Positions 9,163-20,345 of a DNA stretch of 64,000 nt are shown one piece after another. The notes beneath the pieces are model-generated. The model had not been told where the DNA came from and searched no databases. It was given only the letters and a program-made list of their open reading frames with translations. The stretch is from Ancylobacter sp. TS-1 (GTDB taxonomy: Bacteria; Pseudomonadota; Alphaproteobacteria; Rhizobiales; Xanthobacteraceae), in the NCBI RefSeq assembly GCF_009223885.1, contig NZ_CP045144.1:620001-684000 (forward strand), in the 5' to 3' direction. The translations under genes and the position numbers were made by a program. Within the stretch, counting starts at the first letter, position 1. Each line of letters opens with the position of its first letter.

Positions 9163-9269
9163 CGGCTCCCGCGATCACGCGGATTGATCGCCGCCATAAG
9201 CGTCATGCGTTTGCGCCGGCGCGGCATTTGCCCGAACCTGCCGCCGATCCCCTCCCAAGGAGAAACACG

Positions 9270-9944
9270 GTGGCGCTCAGGCTCATCATCGGAAACAAGA
9301 ACTATTCCTCTTGGTCGCTGCGTCCCTGGCTGGCGCTGACCGCGCTGGGTATCCCGTTCGAGGAAATCCTCGTCCCGCTCGACGCGCCCGATTTCAAGGA
9401 GCGCGTGCGCGAGCATTCGCCGGCCGGCCGGGTGCCGGTGCTGATCGACGGCGAGGCGGTGGTGTGGGAATCCATCGCCATACTCGAGCACCTCGCCGAG
9501 CGCTTTCCCGACAAGGGCGTCTGGCCGTCCGATCCGGCGGCGCGGGGGCATGCGCGCTCGCTGGCCACCGAAATGCATGGCGGCTTCGGCGCGCTGCGCG
9601 GTGCCGCGCCGATGAACCTCTGGCGTCCGATCGAGCCGCGCGCTCTGCCGGAGGAGGCGCTCGCCGATGTCCGCCGTATCACGCGCCGCTGGAACGAGGC
9701 GCGTGCCCGGTTCGGGGCCGGCGGCGATTTCCTCTACGGCGCCTTCTGCGGCGCGGATGCGATGTACGCCCCCGTCGCGACGCGGCTGCGCACCTATGGG
9801 GTCGCGCTCGACCCGGTGGCGGACGCCTATGTCGACGCCATCCACGCGCACCCGGCCTTCGTCGCGTGGAAGGAGGCGGCGCTGAAGGAAACCGGGGCAC
9901 TGCCGGAGGACGAGGTCGACTGGCCGACCGTCAAGCGCGTATAG
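9270..9944 (+). CDS. glutathione S-transferase family protein
   Basis: A 224-residue GST. The N-terminal thioredoxin-like domain contains N-Y-S-S-W-S-L-R-P-W-L near residue 10 (catalytic Ser/Tyr region) and V-P-V-L-I-D with W-E-S-I-A-I for glutathione binding; an all-helical C-terminal domain follows. A GTG at 9270 is preferred because an AAGGAGA ribosome-binding site lies 7 bases upstream and the protein then starts directly with the first beta strand. Substrate unknown. DUF1489 follows 30 bases later. Confidence 0.85.
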   Translation: MALRLIIGNKNYSSWSLRPWLALTALGIPFEEILVPLDAPDFKERVREHSPAGRVPVLIDGEAVVWESIAILEHLAERFPDKGVWPSDPAARGHARSLATEMHGGFGALRGAAPMNLWRPIEPRALPEEALADVRRITRRWNEARARFGAGGDFLYGAFCGADAMYAPVATRLRTYGVALDPVADAYVDAIHAHPAFVAWKEAALKETGALPEDEVDWPTVKRV

Positions 9945-9974
9945 AGGGGCGTCACTCCCCATGCGAGCCGTGCC

Positions 9975-10409
9975 ATGCCGCTCCACCTCCTGAAGCTCTG
10001 CGTCGGCGCCGAGTCCATCGAGGACCTGGAGGAGTGGATTGCCGAGAATCTCGCCGGCAAGACGGCGCGCGGCGAGACGGCCGAGCAGGTGCACACGACC
10101 CGTATGGTGCCCACGCGCATGACCGAGCTGCTGGACGGCGGTTCGCTCTACTGGGTCATCAAGGGCGAAGTGGCCTGCCGCCAGCGCCTCACCGGCATCC
10201 GCCCCTTCGTCGACGGCGACGGCATCCGCCGCTGCCATCTGGTGATGGAGCCGGTGGTGCACCGGGTGATGCCGCGGCCGAACCGGCCCTTCCAGGGTTG
10301 GCGCTACCTCGCCGACAAGGACGTTCCGGCCGATCTGGCGGCGGGAGGCGACGCGCCGGCGCTGCCGGACACTCTGCGCCGCGAGCTGCGCTCGCTCGGC
10401 CTGCTCTGA
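9975..10409 (+). CDS. DUF1489 family protein
   Basis: A 144-residue soluble protein with the conserved start M-P-L-H-L-L-K-L-C-V-G and the central T-R-M-V-P-T-R segment seen in DUF1489, a family common in alphaproteobacteria and without an assigned function. It lies 30 bases after the GST gene on the same strand and is probably co-transcribed. Confidence 0.8.
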   Translation: MPLHLLKLCVGAESIEDLEEWIAENLAGKTARGETAEQVHTTRMVPTRMTELLDGGSLYWVIKGEVACRQRLTGIRPFVDGDGIRRCHLVMEPVVHRVMPRPNRPFQGWRYLADKDVPADLAAGGDAPALPDTLRRELRSLGLL

Positions 10410-10473
10410 CCGATGTCGGACCCGAAGGCCGCCTTCCGCGTTGTCGTCCTGACAGCGAGGAAAGGAGAGACCG

Positions 10474-10644
10474 ATGGTGCAGGATTCGGATGATCACCGC
10501 GTCGTTAGGAATGGCGAGGCCGTGGTGAAGGCGGACACCGAGGAGCGGCAGGCCGTCGAGGTGCGCCCGATGCGTTATGTGCTCGGCATCGGGCTGGCGC
10601 TGGTCATCGTCGGCATGGCGATCAGCTATTTCGGCGTCGTGTGA
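10474..10644 (+). CDS. 56-residue single-pass membrane miniprotein
   Basis: ATG preceded by AAAGGAGA 5 bases upstream, a strong ribosome-binding site. The product has an acidic, highly charged N-terminal half (residues 1-32) and one hydrophobic helix (about 35-55, Y-V-L-G-I-G-L-A-L-V-I-V-G-M-A-I) ending at the C-terminus, so it is a tail-anchored type membrane protein. It is convergent with panC. Function unknown; not recognised. Confidence 0.65.
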   Translation: MVQDSDDHRVVRNGEAVVKADTEERQAVEVRPMRYVLGIGLALVIVGMAISYFGVV

Positions 10645-10657
10645 CGCGAAACGCGGA

Positions 10658-11518
10658 TCAGCCCGGCACGGCGAGATTGTCGATCAGCCGCGTCGCGCCG
10701 ATGCGGGCGGCGACGAGGAGCCGGATCGGACCGTCGGACCGGGCCGCGACCGGCGCCAGCGTGGCGGCGTGGCGGGCCTCCAGGTAATCCAGCGCGAAGC
10801 CGGCGGCGATGACCGCGTGGCGCGCCGTCTCGACGCTCGCGGCGATATCGGCGCCGCCGGCGATGTCGGCCGCCGCCGCGCTCAACGCGCGATGCAACGC
10901 CGGAGCGCCGGCGCGATCCTCGGGCGAGAGATAGACGTTGCGGGAGGAGAGGGCGAGGCCGTCCGCCTCCCGCACCGTCGGCACGCCGAGGATGCGCACC
11001 GGCAGGTCGAGGTCGCGCGCCATGCGGGTGACGACCTGAAGCTGCTGGTAGTCCTTCTGGCCGAACAGTGCCACGTCGGGCGCCGCCTGACCCAGCAGCT
11101 TGGCGACCACGGTCGCGACGCCGGCGAAATGGGTCGGGCGGAAATCCGTCTCCAGCCCCAGCGCCGGCCCGGAAAGCGAAACGGTGGTGGCGAAGCCTTC
11201 CGGGTACATCTCCGCGACGTCGGGCACGAAGGCCAGCGCGACACCGGCGCCTTCCGCCTTGTCGAGGTCCGCCTCCAGCGTGCGCGGGTAGCGGCCGAGA
11301 TCCTCGGTCGGGGCGAACTGGGTCGGGTTGACGAAGATCGAGACGATCGCCCGCGTCGCGTGCGCCTTCGCAGCTTCCATCAGCGCGACATGGCCGGCAT
11401 GCAGCGCGCCCATGGTCGGCACCAGCGCCACCGTCTCGCCCGCCGCCCGCCACCGCGCCACCTGTTCGCGCAGCTCGGCGACGGTGTGGACGGTGCGGAT
11501 GTTGCGCGGCGTGGCCAT
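10658..11518 (-). CDS. panC: pantothenate synthetase
   Basis: A 286-residue PanC, joining pantoate and beta-alanine with ATP to give pantothenate, the coenzyme A precursor. The nucleotidyltransferase motif M-G-A-L-H-A-G-H (about residues 30-37) corresponds to the HIGH signature. F-V-N-P-T-Q-F, the F-G-Q-K-D-Y-Q-Q-L-Q substrate loop and the L-S-S-R-N motif are also present. The ATG at 11518 opens the normal-length protein; in-frame sequence upstream is antisense to the next gene. No panB is adjacent. Confidence 0.96.
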   Translation of the reverse strand: MATPRNIRTVHTVAELREQVARWRAAGETVALVPTMGALHAGHVALMEAAKAHATRAIVSIFVNPTQFAPTEDLGRYPRTLEADLDKAEGAGVALAFVPDVAEMYPEGFATTVSLSGPALGLETDFRPTHFAGVATVVAKLLGQAAPDVALFGQKDYQQLQVVTRMARDLDLPVRILGVPTVREADGLALSSRNVYLSPEDRAGAPALHRALSAAAADIAGGADIAASVETARHAVIAAGFALDYLEARHAATLAPVAARSDGPIRLLVAARIGATRLIDNLAVPG

Positions 11519-11648
11519 GTTCGGCTCCCCTGTCGTTCGGGCGGCGGAAGCTAGCAGAGCGGGAAGGGGGGTCAACCATCGGCGAGGGCCCCTGTTCGCC
11601 GGCCCCACCGGCCCGCTACACTCGCCGCGAATCCGCACGGGCATCCGC

Positions 11649-12362
11649 ATGGCCATCGAGAAACGCAAGGACACCGCCCCGGCCGCCGTCTCGGCCGACA
11701 TCGCCGCCTTTCTGGCGGAGGTGGAGCAGCGCGTGCCGCTGACCGCCGAGCGGCGCGGCAGGCTGATCTTCGCCCTCGACGCCACGTTGAGCCGGCAGCC
11801 GACATGGGACATGGCCTGCGGCCTGCAGGGAGAGATGTTCGATGAGGCGTCGAAGATCGGCGGGCTCGACATCCAGCTCGTCTATTACCGGGGCATTGGC
11901 GAATGCCGGGCCTCGCCCTGGCTGGCGGACGGCGGCAAGCTGGGCGCGCTGATGGCGCGCATCGACTGCCAGGGCGGACGCACGCAGATCGGCCGCGTGC
12001 TGCGCCATGCCGAGGCGCAGGCCGGCAAGGGGCCGGTCGGGGCGCTGGTGTTCGTCGGCGACGCGCTGGAGGAGCCCATCGACGCGCTCTGCGCCGAGGC
12101 TGGGCCGCTCGCCCTGCGCGGGGTGCCGGTGTTCATGTTCCAGGAGGGTGCCGATCCGGCGGTGGAACGCGGCTTCCGCGAGATCGCCCGGCTCACGCGC
12201 GGCGCCTATTGCCGTTTCGACGCCGGCGCCGCCGCCGAATTGCGGGCCTTGCTGCGGGCGGTGGCGAGCTACGCGGCGGGCGGCTCGAAGGCGCTCGCGG
12301 CGCTGGCCGGCAGTTCTCCCGGCGCCCGCCGGTTGATCTCGGCGATGCAGGATTCGCGATGA
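11649..12362 (+). CDS. VWA-like domain protein
   Basis: A 237-residue protein resembling a von Willebrand factor A fold. A first strand with [10 protein letters not shown] is in the place of the metal-binding DxSxS motif (here D-A-T-L-S, so degenerate or variant). It is followed by M-A-C-G-L-Q, the strand I-Q-L-V-Y-Y-R-G and a later [11 protein letters not shown] strand. No signal peptide is visible. The gene overlaps the following J-domain gene (ATGA), which implies joint translation and perhaps a shared complex. Its role is unknown; a chaperone or quality-control partner is a guess. Confidence 0.7.
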   Translation: MAIEKRKDTAPAAVSADIAAFLAEVEQRVPLTAERRGRLIFALDATLSRQPTWDMACGLQGEMFDEASKIGGLDIQLVYYRGIGECRASPWLADGGKLGALMARIDCQGGRTQIGRVLRHAEAQAGKGPVGALVFVGDALEEPIDALCAEAGPLALRGVPVFMFQEGADPAVERGFREIARLTRGAYCRFDAGAAAELRALLRAVASYAAGGSKALAALAGSSPGARRLISAMQDSR

Positions 12363-13057
12363 TCAATCTGCTGGTCGGGGCGGCCATCGTCGCCTTCATC
12401 TTTTACGGCCTGAAGGCGTTTGGCCGCGCCGACGCGAAGGCGCTGGCCCGGCTCGGGCGCCGGGTCGGCGGCATGGCCCTGCTTGCCATCGCCGGCTTCG
12501 TGGGGCTGCGCGGCCATATCGAGACCGCGCTCCCCCTGGGGCTTTTCGGACTGTCGCTGATCGGCTGGGACATTCGCGGCGCGTTGCCGTGGTCGCGCGG
12601 CAAGGCCAGTCCGGGACGAAGCTCGAAGGTGCGTACCGCCGCGCTCGACATGGAGCTCGACCATGACAGCGGGCGGCTCACCGGCAAGGTGATCGCCGGT
12701 CCGCTGTCCGGCACGGCGCTCGACGCGCTGGACGTGCCGACTCTCGCGCGCCTCGCCCTCGACGTGGACGCGGAGAGCCGGCAGCTACTCGAAGCTTATC
12801 TTGACCGCCGGTCGCCCGGTTGGCGTGAACACGCTGATGGCGACGCGGGCCGGCGGCGCACTGATCCGGCGCGCCGTAGCGCGATGACGGAAGAGGAGGC
12901 CTACCAGATCCTGGGGCTTCAGCCGGGGGCGGGGGCGGACGAGGTCCGCAAAGCCCACCGATCCCTTATGAAGAAACTCCATCCCGATCAGGGCGGGTCG
13001 AACTATCTCGCCGCCCGGGTGAACGAAGCCAAGGACATCCTGCTCGACGGGCATTGA
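12359..13057 (+). CDS. membrane-anchored J-domain (DnaJ-like) protein
   Basis: A 232-residue protein. Two hydrophobic helices (about residues 2-18 and 38-75) are followed by a linker rich in charged residues and a C-terminal J domain (about 175-232). The HPD motif is in K-K-L-H-P-D-Q-G-G, the element that stimulates Hsp70 ATPase. This architecture, membrane helices then a C-terminal J domain, resembles DjlA/Tim14-like co-chaperones. It starts with an ATG overlapping the stop of the VWA gene by 4 bases. It could recruit DnaK to the inner membrane; client unknown. Confidence 0.82.
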   Translation: MINLLVGAAIVAFIFYGLKAFGRADAKALARLGRRVGGMALLAIAGFVGLRGHIETALPLGLFGLSLIGWDIRGALPWSRGKASPGRSSKVRTAALDMELDHDSGRLTGKVIAGPLSGTALDALDVPTLARLALDVDAESRQLLEAYLDRRSPGWREHADGDAGRRRTDPARRSAMTEEEAYQILGLQPGAGADEVRKAHRSLMKKLHPDQGGSNYLAARVNEAKDILLDGH

Positions 13058-13066
13058 ACCCTCCCG

Positions 13067-14749
13067 TCAGTTACGGAAAACCATACAGCCGAAGTCGCTC
13101 CGCTTGAGCGCCTGGCAGGCCCTGCGCGCGGCCGACTCCTGATCGAAGCCGGCGAAGCGGGCGCGCACGATCTTCGTCGAGCCCTTCACGGCTTCCTCGG
13201 TGTAGGCGTCGACCTTGGAGAGGGCGCCGGGCGCCTTCTGCTGGGCCTTGGCGATCTGGGCGCGGGCGTCCGCCTCGCTGCCGAAGGCGCCGATCTGGAT
13301 CGCCCAGCCGGAGGGCGGCGTCGCCGCCCGCTCGGCCTGCTCGGCCTCCTGGCGCGGAATCTCGGTCGGGCCGGCGCTGGCAAGCTGCACCTGCTGCTTG
13401 ATGGCGCGCTGGGCCGGGGCCGCCTGAGCCTGCGTGGCGCCGCTGGACTGGCCGCCGGAGAAGGACAGCGTGCCGAGAATGCCGGGCTGATTGCTGAAGC
13501 TGGCAGTAGGGGCGGTCGGGCGGGCGATGGCGACCGTCTTCACGGCGACGGGTACGATGGGGGCAACAGAACCGGCGGCCGGTCCGTCGGCTGCGGTCTG
13601 GTTGCCACGGACAGGCGGCGGCAGGGGGGTGGGCACCGAGGCGGTGACGTCAGCGTCCGAGACCACCGAGGCCATGGCGACGCGCGGATTGGCGGCGGGA
13701 ACGGGGATGGTGGCGCGCGCCTGGGCGTTGGCCGGTGCGGGAACGGGCAGCGGAGCCGGATCGGCCGAGGCGAGCGCCACCGGCGCGCCGATCTCCTCGT
13801 CTGAGCCAGCGCCGGTCGGGGCACTGTTCATGCGAGCGACGGTCTGGCGGCCGGCAAAGGCGCGGGGCAGGTGCCGGTTGATCAGTGCGACCATCTTGTT
13901 GTCGCGCGCACCGGCGCTGGTGCCGCCGAGAACGACCGCGATCACGTAGCGGCCGTCCACCTTGACGCTGGTCAGCAGGTTGAAGCCGGAGGCGGCGGTG
14001 TAGCCGGTCTTGATGCCGTCGACGCCTTCCACCCGTCCGAGCAGGCGGTTGTGGTTGCGGATGGCCACGCCGCGATACATGAAGCTGCGCTCCTCGAAGT
14101 AGCCGTAGTACTTCGGGAACCGCTCCTGGACCGCACGGCCGAGGACGGCGAGGTCGCGGGCCGTGGTGACCTGCTGCGGGTTGGGCAGGCCGTTCGGGTT
14201 GCGGAAGGTGGTGCGGGACATGCCGAGCTGGCGGGCGCGGCGGGTCATGAGCTGGGCGAAGCTGGACGAGTCGCCAGAGATGTTCTCCGCGATGACCACC
14301 GCGACGTCGTTGGCCGAGCGGGTGACGAGCGCCTGGATGGCGTCCTCGACGGAAATAGTGGTTCCGGGCTTCACGCCAAGCTTGGACGGCTGCTGGGAGG
14401 CGGCATAGCGCGAGACGCGCAGCGGCGTATTGAGCCGCATCTTCCCGGATTCAAGCTGCTCGAACAGGAGATAGAGCGTCATCACCTTGGTGACGGAAGC
14501 GGGATGACGCAGGGCGTCGGCGTTCTCGGCGTCGAGAACGCGGCCCGTATTGGCGTCCATGACGATATGGGAATAGCCGCGATGCCAGGTGCCGCTCGGA
14601 GCGGCCGTACGTGTGACGGTCGCCTTGCTGCGTGCCGTCTTCTTTTTCTTCGACGCCGCTTCCGAGGCACCGACCCCGATGAGGGAGACCGCCAACACCG
14701 CCACGGCGGCACGCATGACAAGCGTGCCGACAATTCCCGGAACCCGCAT
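13067..14749 (-). CDS. D-alanyl-D-alanine carboxypeptidase with SPOR domain
   Basis: A 560-residue penicillin-binding protein of the DacA/DacF type. A signal peptide (residues 1 to about 32) and a basic linker precede an S11 peptidase domain with all three motifs: S-V-T-K (catalytic Ser85, Lys88), S-A-N (145-147) and K-T-G (247-249). It trims the terminal D-Ala from peptidoglycan stem peptides in the periplasm. About 160 residues of Pro/Ala-rich low-complexity linker follow, then a C-terminal SPOR domain (about 480-560), which in other proteins binds denuded septal glycan and targets the division site. It is convergent with the J-domain gene, 9 bases apart. Confidence 0.92.
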   Translation of the reverse strand: MRVPGIVGTLVMRAAVAVLAVSLIGVGASEAASKKKKTARSKATVTRTAAPSGTWHRGYSHIVMDANTGRVLDAENADALRHPASVTKVMTLYLLFEQLESGKMRLNTPLRVSRYAASQQPSKLGVKPGTTISVEDAIQALVTRSANDVAVVIAENISGDSSSFAQLMTRRARQLGMSRTTFRNPNGLPNPQQVTTARDLAVLGRAVQERFPKYYGYFEERSFMYRGVAIRNHNRLLGRVEGVDGIKTGYTAASGFNLLTSVKVDGRYVIAVVLGGTSAGARDNKMVALINRHLPRAFAGRQTVARMNSAPTGAGSDEEIGAPVALASADPAPLPVPAPANAQARATIPVPAANPRVAMASVVSDADVTASVPTPLPPPVRGNQTAADGPAAGSVAPIVPVAVKTVAIARPTAPTASFSNQPGILGTLSFSGGQSSGATQAQAAPAQRAIKQQVQLASAGPTEIPRQEAEQAERAATPPSGWAIQIGAFGSEADARAQIAKAQQKAPGALSKVDAYTEEAVKGSTKIVRARFAGFDQESAARRACQALKRSDFGCMVFRN

Positions 14750-15130
14750 CTACTCGTCCCGCTACTCTAGCCGGCTTGCGCCGGAACCCAACGCGCCCGG
14801 CAGGGCTTCTCTCGTCGCGCCACCTTTGTGGGCCGCGCGGCGAGCCGGATCGGTTAAGGAACCCTGCCGAACCATCACTTCCCAAACCTTAAGAAGGGCG
14901 CGGTTACAAAGTCGTAAAGAACGGCTTTCAAGCGTGTGGATGTGGCGAGAAGAAGGGGCGGGGGTGGCGATGCCGCGATGCCGGGGCCACACGCCGCTCA
15001 TGTTGCGCTGCACAATTTCGCTTGACGTCGAATGGTGCGGCGCAGTACACAGGGGTCAGGGAGAGTTCCCGGGCGCGTGCGGCTGAAAAAGAGCGCAACG
15101 CGTGTGGCGACACGACAGGAGTTGGCTCAA
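14750..15130. other. 381-base gap between two divergent genes
   Basis: No convincing gene is present. The region separates the carboxypeptidase (leftward) and phasin (rightward) and should hold both promoters. A short AT-richer stretch around 14860-14930 (GGTTAAGG, CCTTAAGAAGG, GTTACAAAGTCGTAAAG) is the likely leftward regulatory part. I looked for a CtrA site (TTAA-N7-TTAA) there; the half sites do not have the right spacing. Confidence 0.5.
15022..15051 (+). promoter_or_regulatory. candidate sigma-70 promoter for the phasin gene
   Basis: TTGACG (15022-15027) and TACACA (15046-15051) are 18 bases apart and lie 80 bases before the phasin ATG. The -35 is good, the -10 moderate. Not confirmed by any other sign. 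Confidence 0.4.
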
Positions 15131-15469
15131 ATGGCTCAGAATTTCGACGACATCCAGAAGCTCGGCAAGGACAACATGGACCTCGCGGTCAAGAGCTTCG
15201 GCACCGTTTCCAAGGGCTTCCAGGCGATCGCCGTGGAAGTCGCGGACTACTCGAAGAAGTCCTTCGAGGAAGGCACCGCGACGGCCGAGAAGCTGTTTGG
15301 TGCCAAGACCCTCGACAAGGCGGTCGAGATCCAGTCCGACTATTTCAAGAATGCCTATGAGGGCTTCGTGGCCCAGGCGACCAAGATCGGCGAGCTTTAC
15401 GCCGACCTCGCCAAGGAGAGCTACAAGCCCTACGAGAGCGTTCTCGGCAAGATTCCCGGAGCCAAGTGA
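15131..15469 (+). CDS. phasin family protein
   Basis: A 112-residue, almost wholly helical amphipathic protein with the Phasin_2-type pattern: repeated A-x-x-Y-x-K-K-S-F and A-K-T-L-x-K-A-V-E-I-Q, followed by Y-x-x-A-Y-E-G-F-V-A-Q. Phasins coat polyhydroxyalkanoate granules and help keep them separate. The ATG at 15131 has a CAGGAG site 10 bases upstream. It forms a single-gene unit closed by a strong terminator. No PHA synthase or depolymerase is nearby, so linkage to PHA metabolism rests on the family alone. Confidence 0.88.
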   Translation: MAQNFDDIQKLGKDNMDLAVKSFGTVSKGFQAIAVEVADYSKKSFEEGTATAEKLFGAKTLDKAVEIQSDYFKNAYEGFVAQATKIGELYADLAKESYKPYESVLGKIPGAK

Positions 15470-15503
15470 GAGCTGGCTTCCAGCCCTCCACGCTTGCTTT
15501 CGC

Positions 15504-15534
15504 AAGGCCCGGCGGCAACGCCGGGCCTTTTGCG
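15504..15534 (+). terminator. intrinsic terminator of phasin gene
   Basis: AAGGCCCGGCG and CGCCGGGCCTT pair perfectly around a GCAA tetraloop and are followed by TTTTGCG. A strong rho-independent terminator 34 bases after the stop codon. Confidence 0.9.
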
Positions 15535-15697
15535 TTTCGGCGACGGGCGGTACGTCACCGAGGCTCAGGCCACCGTGCCGCCGGGCAAATTGTCACCGTA
15601 TTGCGACAGCGGGAGCGCACGGCGCCTCTGGCGTCTGCGGGGGGGCATACATATTATAACCCTCATGAACCGGCGCGCCGGTTTGGGGAAAGCCTGA

Positions 15698-16069
15698 ATG
15701 TCCGACCTGTACACGTCCGATCCACGTGCAACGATGATGGCTGACGACGAGCGTCGACGGCGCGGCGACAACGCGCCCGGCACGGCGGTCATCACCCGCA
15801 CCAAGCCGCAGGCGAAGCGGCCAAATCTCTACCGGGTGCTCCTGCTCAACGACGACTACACGCCAATGGAGTTCGTCGTGCACGTGCTCGAGCACTTCTT
15901 CACGAAGAATCGGGAGGAAGCCACACAGATCATGCTGCATGTGCATCAGCATGGCGTGGGGGAGTGCGGCGTCTACACCTACGAAGTGGCCGAGACAAAG
16001 GTCACGCAGGTTATGGACTTCGCGCGCAAGCACCAGCATCCTTTGCAGTGCGTCATGGAGAAGAAGTGA
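15698..16069 (+). CDS. clpS: ClpS adaptor of the ClpAP protease
   Basis: A 123-residue ClpS. It binds N-degron substrates and delivers them to ClpA. After a flexible charged N-terminus (about 40 residues) come [10 protein letters not shown] (the N-degron binding pocket region), then H-V-H-Q-H-G and [10 protein letters not shown] second in-frame ATG at 15734 would give 111 residues. It lies 31 bases upstream of clpA, the usual arrangement. Confidence 0.95.
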   Translation: MSDLYTSDPRATMMADDERRRRGDNAPGTAVITRTKPQAKRPNLYRVLLLNDDYTPMEFVVHVLEHFFTKNREEATQIMLHVHQHGVGECGVYTYEVAETKVTQVMDFARKHQHPLQCVMEKK

Positions 16070-16100
16070 CGCTCCGCGACGGCTAAACGAAGAGGTCCCG

Positions 16101-18539
<2,439 letters not shown>

Positions 18540-18574
18540 TCCCGCTCCTGGAAGGCGAGGGACGAATGTAAGAG

Positions 18575-18602
18575 CCGCCCGCGGGTCACGCCGCGGGCGG
18601 TT
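18575..18602 (+). terminator. hairpin after clpA
   Basis: CCGCCCGCGG and CCGCGGGCGG pair perfectly around GTCACG and are followed by only two Ts. A likely terminator of the clpS-clpA unit, 35 bases after the stop codon. Confidence 0.7.
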
Positions 18603-18724
18603 CGATTCCGGGGGCACGTCCTCGTCGTTGCCTGACATGGCAGCCATGCGCGCGGCACCGCGCCGGCGTCGGATGGGTCGCTTGACGCCGGGAACCGGGG
18701 GGCCGATGTAGCGCGGGCGTCGAG

Positions 18725-19477
18725 ATGAGCGTTATGCATTCAGATCCCCCATCGCCCGTTCCGGTCCCGCGCCGCCCTGTGTACTGGTTCCTGCGCGGCC
18801 TCGCGGCCTCGCTTCATGTCCCGGGCATCGTGCTCATCGTGACGTTCGTCGGCTTTGGCGGGCTCTTGCACGATCTCGGCTTTCCCGTCGGGGCGGGGCT
18901 TCTCTCGACCGTGCTGGTCTGGGCCCTGCCGGCGCAGGTGATCCTCGTTGGCGGCCTCGCGGCGGGCAGCTCGCTGCCGGCGTTGGCGCTGGCGGTGTGC
19001 CTGTCGGGGGTGCGGCTGCTGCCGATGGTCGTGTCGCTCATGCCGCTGATGCGCGGACCGCGCCCCAGCCTGTGGCGGGAGCTGGTCTGCGCCCATTTCG
19101 TCGCGGTGACGATGTGGGTGGAGGGTTTCCGCCTGCTGCCGAAGGTGGATCCCGACGGCCGCCCGGCCTTCGCGACCGGACTCGGGCTCGGGCTGTCGGT
19201 CCTCTCCATGTTCGGCACCGGGGTCGGCTTCTTTCTCAGCCACACGCTGCCCGGGCCGCTGGCGGTGGCGCTGCTTCTGCTGACGCCGATTTCCTTCACC
19301 ATCCTGCTCGTGCGCAATGCGCGCCACACGGTGGACTGGCTCGCCATCGGGCTCGGTACCGCCATCATACCGCTGGCGGCGGGTTCGCCGGGCGGGCTCG
19401 ACCTGTTCTGGGCCGGTGTGGGTGGGGGAACGCTGGCCTTCCTGATCGACCGCTATCGCCCGAGGCGCGCGCCATGA
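18725..19477 (+). CDS. azlC: AzlC-family branched-chain amino acid exporter, large subunit
   Basis: A 250-residue membrane protein with about six or seven helices and the AzlC pattern: G-F-G-G-L near the first helix, then A-L-P-A-Q-V-I, and G-V-R-L-L-P-M in the third. With AzlD it forms an exporter for branched-chain or related amino acids. It overlaps azlD by four bases (ATGA). A second ATG at 18734 is equally possible as the start. Confidence 0.85.
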   Translation: MSVMHSDPPSPVPVPRRPVYWFLRGLAASLHVPGIVLIVTFVGFGGLLHDLGFPVGAGLLSTVLVWALPAQVILVGGLAAGSSLPALALAVCLSGVRLLPMVVSLMPLMRGPRPSLWRELVCAHFVAVTMWVEGFRLLPKVDPDGRPAFATGLGLGLSVLSMFGTGVGFFLSHTLPGPLAVALLLLTPISFTILLVRNARHTVDWLAIGLGTAIIPLAAGSPGGLDLFWAGVGGGTLAFLIDRYRPRRAP

Positions 19478-19821
19478 GCGGCCTGAGCGAGTTCACCGCC
19501 GTGCTGATCGTGATCTTCATCGGCTTCCTGCCGAACGAGGTCTGGCGCGTGCTGGGCGTGCTGTTCGGCCGGCGCATCGACGAGGACAGCGCCGGCATGC
19601 GCTGGGTGACGGCGGTGGCGACGGCGCTGCTTGCCGCCGTGGTGGCCCGCCTCGTGCTGGTGCCGAGCGGCGCACTGGTGGCGCTGCCGCTCTGGCTGCG
19701 CGTCGGCGCGGTGGCCGGCGGCATCGCCGGCTTCCTCGCGGTGCGCCGCTCCGTGCTGGCCGGCGTGCTGGTGGCCGAGGCGATCCTCGTCGTCGGCGCC
19801 TGGTGGCTCGGCGTGGCGTGA
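19474..19821 (+). CDS. azlD: AzlD-family exporter small subunit
   Basis: A 115-residue protein with three or four hydrophobic segments, beginning directly with one (residues 8-25), as in AzlD, the obligatory partner of AzlC. F-L-P-N-E-V-W-R near the first helix matches the family's conserved P-x-x-x-x-R region. The overlap with azlC supports stoichiometric production. It is convergent with the HIT gene, 10 bases apart. Confidence 0.78.
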   Translation: MSGLSEFTAVLIVIFIGFLPNEVWRVLGVLFGRRIDEDSAGMRWVTAVATALLAAVVARLVLVPSGALVALPLWLRVGAVAGGIAGFLAVRRSVLAGVLVAEAILVVGAWWLGVA

Positions 19822-19831
19822 GCCGGGCGGC

Positions 19832-20254
19832 TCAGCCCTCCAGCGCCGCCGTAAGCGCGGCCGCCTGCTCGGCCAGAACTTCCGGCGTTTCCTTGTAGGA
19901 GAGCGGCGCGCGCAGCTCGACGCCGCTCTGGCGCGGGATTACATGGACATGCAGGTGAAACACTTCCTGCCCGCCGGCGGGCTCGTTGTGCTGGGTCACG
20001 GTGATGCCCTCGGCACCGAACGCCTTCACCTGCGCCTGTGCGATGCGCTGGGCGGCAGCGGCGACCGCCGCCAAATCCTCCGGCGCGACGTCGAGCAGGT
20101 TGCGGGTGGGCGCCTTCGGGATCACCAGCGTGTGGCCAGGCGCGCGCGGGAAGATGTCGAGAAAGGCGAACACCTTCTCATCCTCATAGACCTTGAAGGC
20201 GGGCAGCTCGCCGCGCAGAATCTTGGCGAAGATGTTGCCGGGATCGTAGGTCAT
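19832..20254 (-). CDS. HIT family hydrolase
   Basis: A 140-residue histidine-triad protein with catalytic H-L-H-V-H-V-I-P and the upstream N-I-F-A-K-I-L-R-G-E start typical of HINT-type nucleotide phosphoramidases, which split AMP-lysine or AMP-NH2 bonds. The ATG at 20254 is chosen because the family begins there. Biological substrate unknown. It is followed upstream by the N-acyltransferase gene on the same strand. Confidence 0.9.
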   Translation of the reverse strand: MTYDPGNIFAKILRGELPAFKVYEDEKVFAFLDIFPRAPGHTLVIPKAPTRNLLDVAPEDLAAVAAAAQRIAQAQVKAFGAEGITVTQHNEPAGGQEVFHLHVHVIPRQSGVELRAPLSYKETPEVLAEQAAALTAALEG

Positions 20255-20345
20255 CGCGAATCCTCCCTGTCGGCGGGGCGTGGAACGCGGCGGCCCGCCG
20301 GACAAGCCTGATCGCAAGCCGCGCGATGCGGGTCAAGGCTCCCGC

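Noticed and set aside
14860..14930. A CtrA binding site between the carboxypeptidase and phasin genes
   Set aside because: TTAA half-sites are present but do not have the 7-base spacing required.
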